From: Paenilisteria rustica
Lineage (GTDB): Bacteria > Bacillota > Bacilli > Lactobacillales > Listeriaceae
Reading direction: 5' to 3'
DNA length: 64,000 bases
NCBI RefSeq assembly: GCF_013820765.1
Contig: NZ_JABJVM010000002.1
Coordinates: 248,001 to 312,000, forward strand
Shown: in pieces, positions 63,351-64,000 of the stretch
Layout of the letters: the number at the start of each line of letters is the position of its first letter
Numbering within the stretch: the stretch's first letter is position 1
Made by a program: the position numbers and the translations under genes
The notes under the pieces: model-generated
The model's input: the letters and a program-made list of their open reading frames with translations, nothing else
Database searches by the model: none
Told to the model about the DNA's origin: nothing

Positions 63351-64000
63351 TTGACTATTAATAAGTATGGATTTACAGATTTTTTTGAGGCGCAAACGTT
63401 GCAGGATGGACTTATACCTGCGCGTGTGACGGCTGTTTTTAAAGATTTTTTCAAGGTTGTATCTGAGGATGGCGAGCATTTGGCTAAGTTGAAATATGTT
63501 GCTTTTATGGGGGCTATGAATACGGATTTGCCTGCGGTTGGTGATTTTGTCGCACTGGAAAGTCATCCGCACGATACGTCCCTCATTCATGGTGTGCTGG
63601 ACCGGAAGACGGTATTTAAACGTAGTGATCCTGCTGGTGGTGAGCAACTTGTGGCCGCGAATTTTGATTATGTTTTTATTGTGAGTTCATTAAATCATGA
63701 TTTTAACATTAATCGGTTGGAGCGTTACTTGACGATTGCTTGGGATAGTGGTGCGAAGCCGGTTGTGATTTTAACGAAGGCGGATCTCAGTGAAAATACA
63801 GCGCAAATTGTGACGGAGATTGAACTTGTTGCTTATGGGGTTCCAATTTTCGCCGTAGATAATTTATCAAAAAGTGGTTTTGACGAGATTGAAAGCTTTT
63901 TGAACCCTGGCGAAACGATTGTGTTGCTAGGTTCCTCGGGTGTTGGGAAATCTTCTTTTATCAATGCCCTATCTGGAAAAACGTTGATGAAAACGAGCGG
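63351..64000 (+). CDS. rsgA: Ribosome-assembly GTPase RsgA/YjeQ family (3' end missing)
   Basis: The first 216 codons; continues past the right edge. An N-terminal OB-fold (about 18-85, IPARVTAVFKDFFKVVS...AVGDFVAL) precedes the circularly permuted GTPase domain, where G4 LTKADL comes before G1 GSSGVGKSSF near residue 200. RsgA proteins release maturation factors from the 30S subunit. The N-terminus differs from the usual short RsgA start, so this may be a paralog. TTG start at 63351, AAAGGAG seven bases upstream. Confidence 0.9.
   Translation, partial: MTINKYGFTDFFEAQTLQDGLIPARVTAVFKDFFKVVSEDGEHLAKLKYVAFMGAMNTDLPAVGDFVALESHPHDTSLIHGVLDRKTVFKRSDPAGGEQLVAANFDYVFIVSSLNHDFNINRLERYLTIAWDSGAKPVVILTKADLSENTAQIVTEIELVAYGVPIFAVDNLSKSGFDEIESFLNPGETIVLLGSSGVGKSSFINALSGKTLMKTS

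Noticed and set aside
1-64000. Search by eye for CRISPR arrays, tRNA genes, transposases and phage genes
   Set aside because: No regularly spaced repeats, cloverleaf sequences, or transposase/integrase motifs were seen.

Overview
The window is chromosomal DNA of a low-GC Gram-positive (Firmicutes, Bacillales). Gene order and protein content point to the genus Listeria: the runs tcsA-nup transporter / ftsK / fni / acyP / yidC2 / lisRK / gnd / bkd operon / recN-argR-tlyA-dxs, then ispA-xseBA-folD-nusB-asp23-accCB-efp-pepP / gcv / comG / glcK-gluP follow the order I remember for L. monocytogenes lmo1333 to lmo1392. A 31-codon Prli42 gene sits where a Listeria genome would have it. Extra genes at two points suggest a more distant Listeria sensu lato species rather than L. 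monocytogenes itself. This species assignment is inference; there is no 16S rRNA here. No tRNA, rRNA, CRISPR array, prophage or intact insertion sequence was seen.

Layout. 1-5.3 kb: edge of a YfmF-type peptidase gene, then a nucleoside ABC transporter (nupOPQ) and its lipoprotein TcsA. 5.6-12.6 kb: ProC-like protein, FtsK, YitT protein, tRNA hydroxylase TrhO, isoprenoid isomerase Fni, DUF1033 protein. 12.7-16.5 kb: AcyP, a small membrane protein, a YidC2-type insertase, and the LisRK two-component system. 16.5-17.0 kb: a gene-poor, highly structured stretch between gnd and lisR. 17.0-20.2 kb: gnd, an M20 peptidase, Prli42 and a hairpin repeat. 20.2-32.2 kb: branched-chain keto-acid dehydrogenase operon (ptb-buk-lpd-bkdAA-bkdAB-bkdB), recN, argR, tlyA, dxs. 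32.4-35.4 kb: an arsB-CoA-disulfide reductase cassette that looks inserted between dxs and ispA. 35.5-43.9 kb: a long leftward housekeeping block (ispA, xseB, xseA, folD, nusB, asp23-like, accC, accB, efp, pepP). 44.1-46.5 kb: membrane and rhodanese genes and a pentapeptide-repeat gene. 46.5-50.7 kb: the glycine cleavage operon under a glycine riboswitch. 51-57.2 kb: an intact comG pseudopilus operon followed by aroK and an ABC exporter. 57.2-62.1 kb: yqgU, glcK, yqgQ, gluP, yqgN, rpmG. 62.2-64 kb: two small membrane-anchored proteins and the start of an RsgA-type GTPase gene behind a short upstream reading frame.

How it fits together. Several genes share a theme: EF-P and a protein linked to EF-P modification; Fni, Dxs and IspA for isoprenoids; AccBC and the bkd complex for (branched) fatty-acid precursors; TrhO, YqhL and the CoA-disulfide reductase as three rhodanese proteins; Prli42 and LisRK for stress sensing. 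The least ordinary signals are non-coding: (i) a family of three hairpin repeats with compensated arms (16611, 19931, 38077); (ii) a roughly 155-nt structured RNA candidate directly after the gnd stop codon; (iii) a short Asn-rich uORF before rsgA whose 3' end forms a strong hairpin, with a middle arm that could alternatively pair with the rsgA ribosome binding site.
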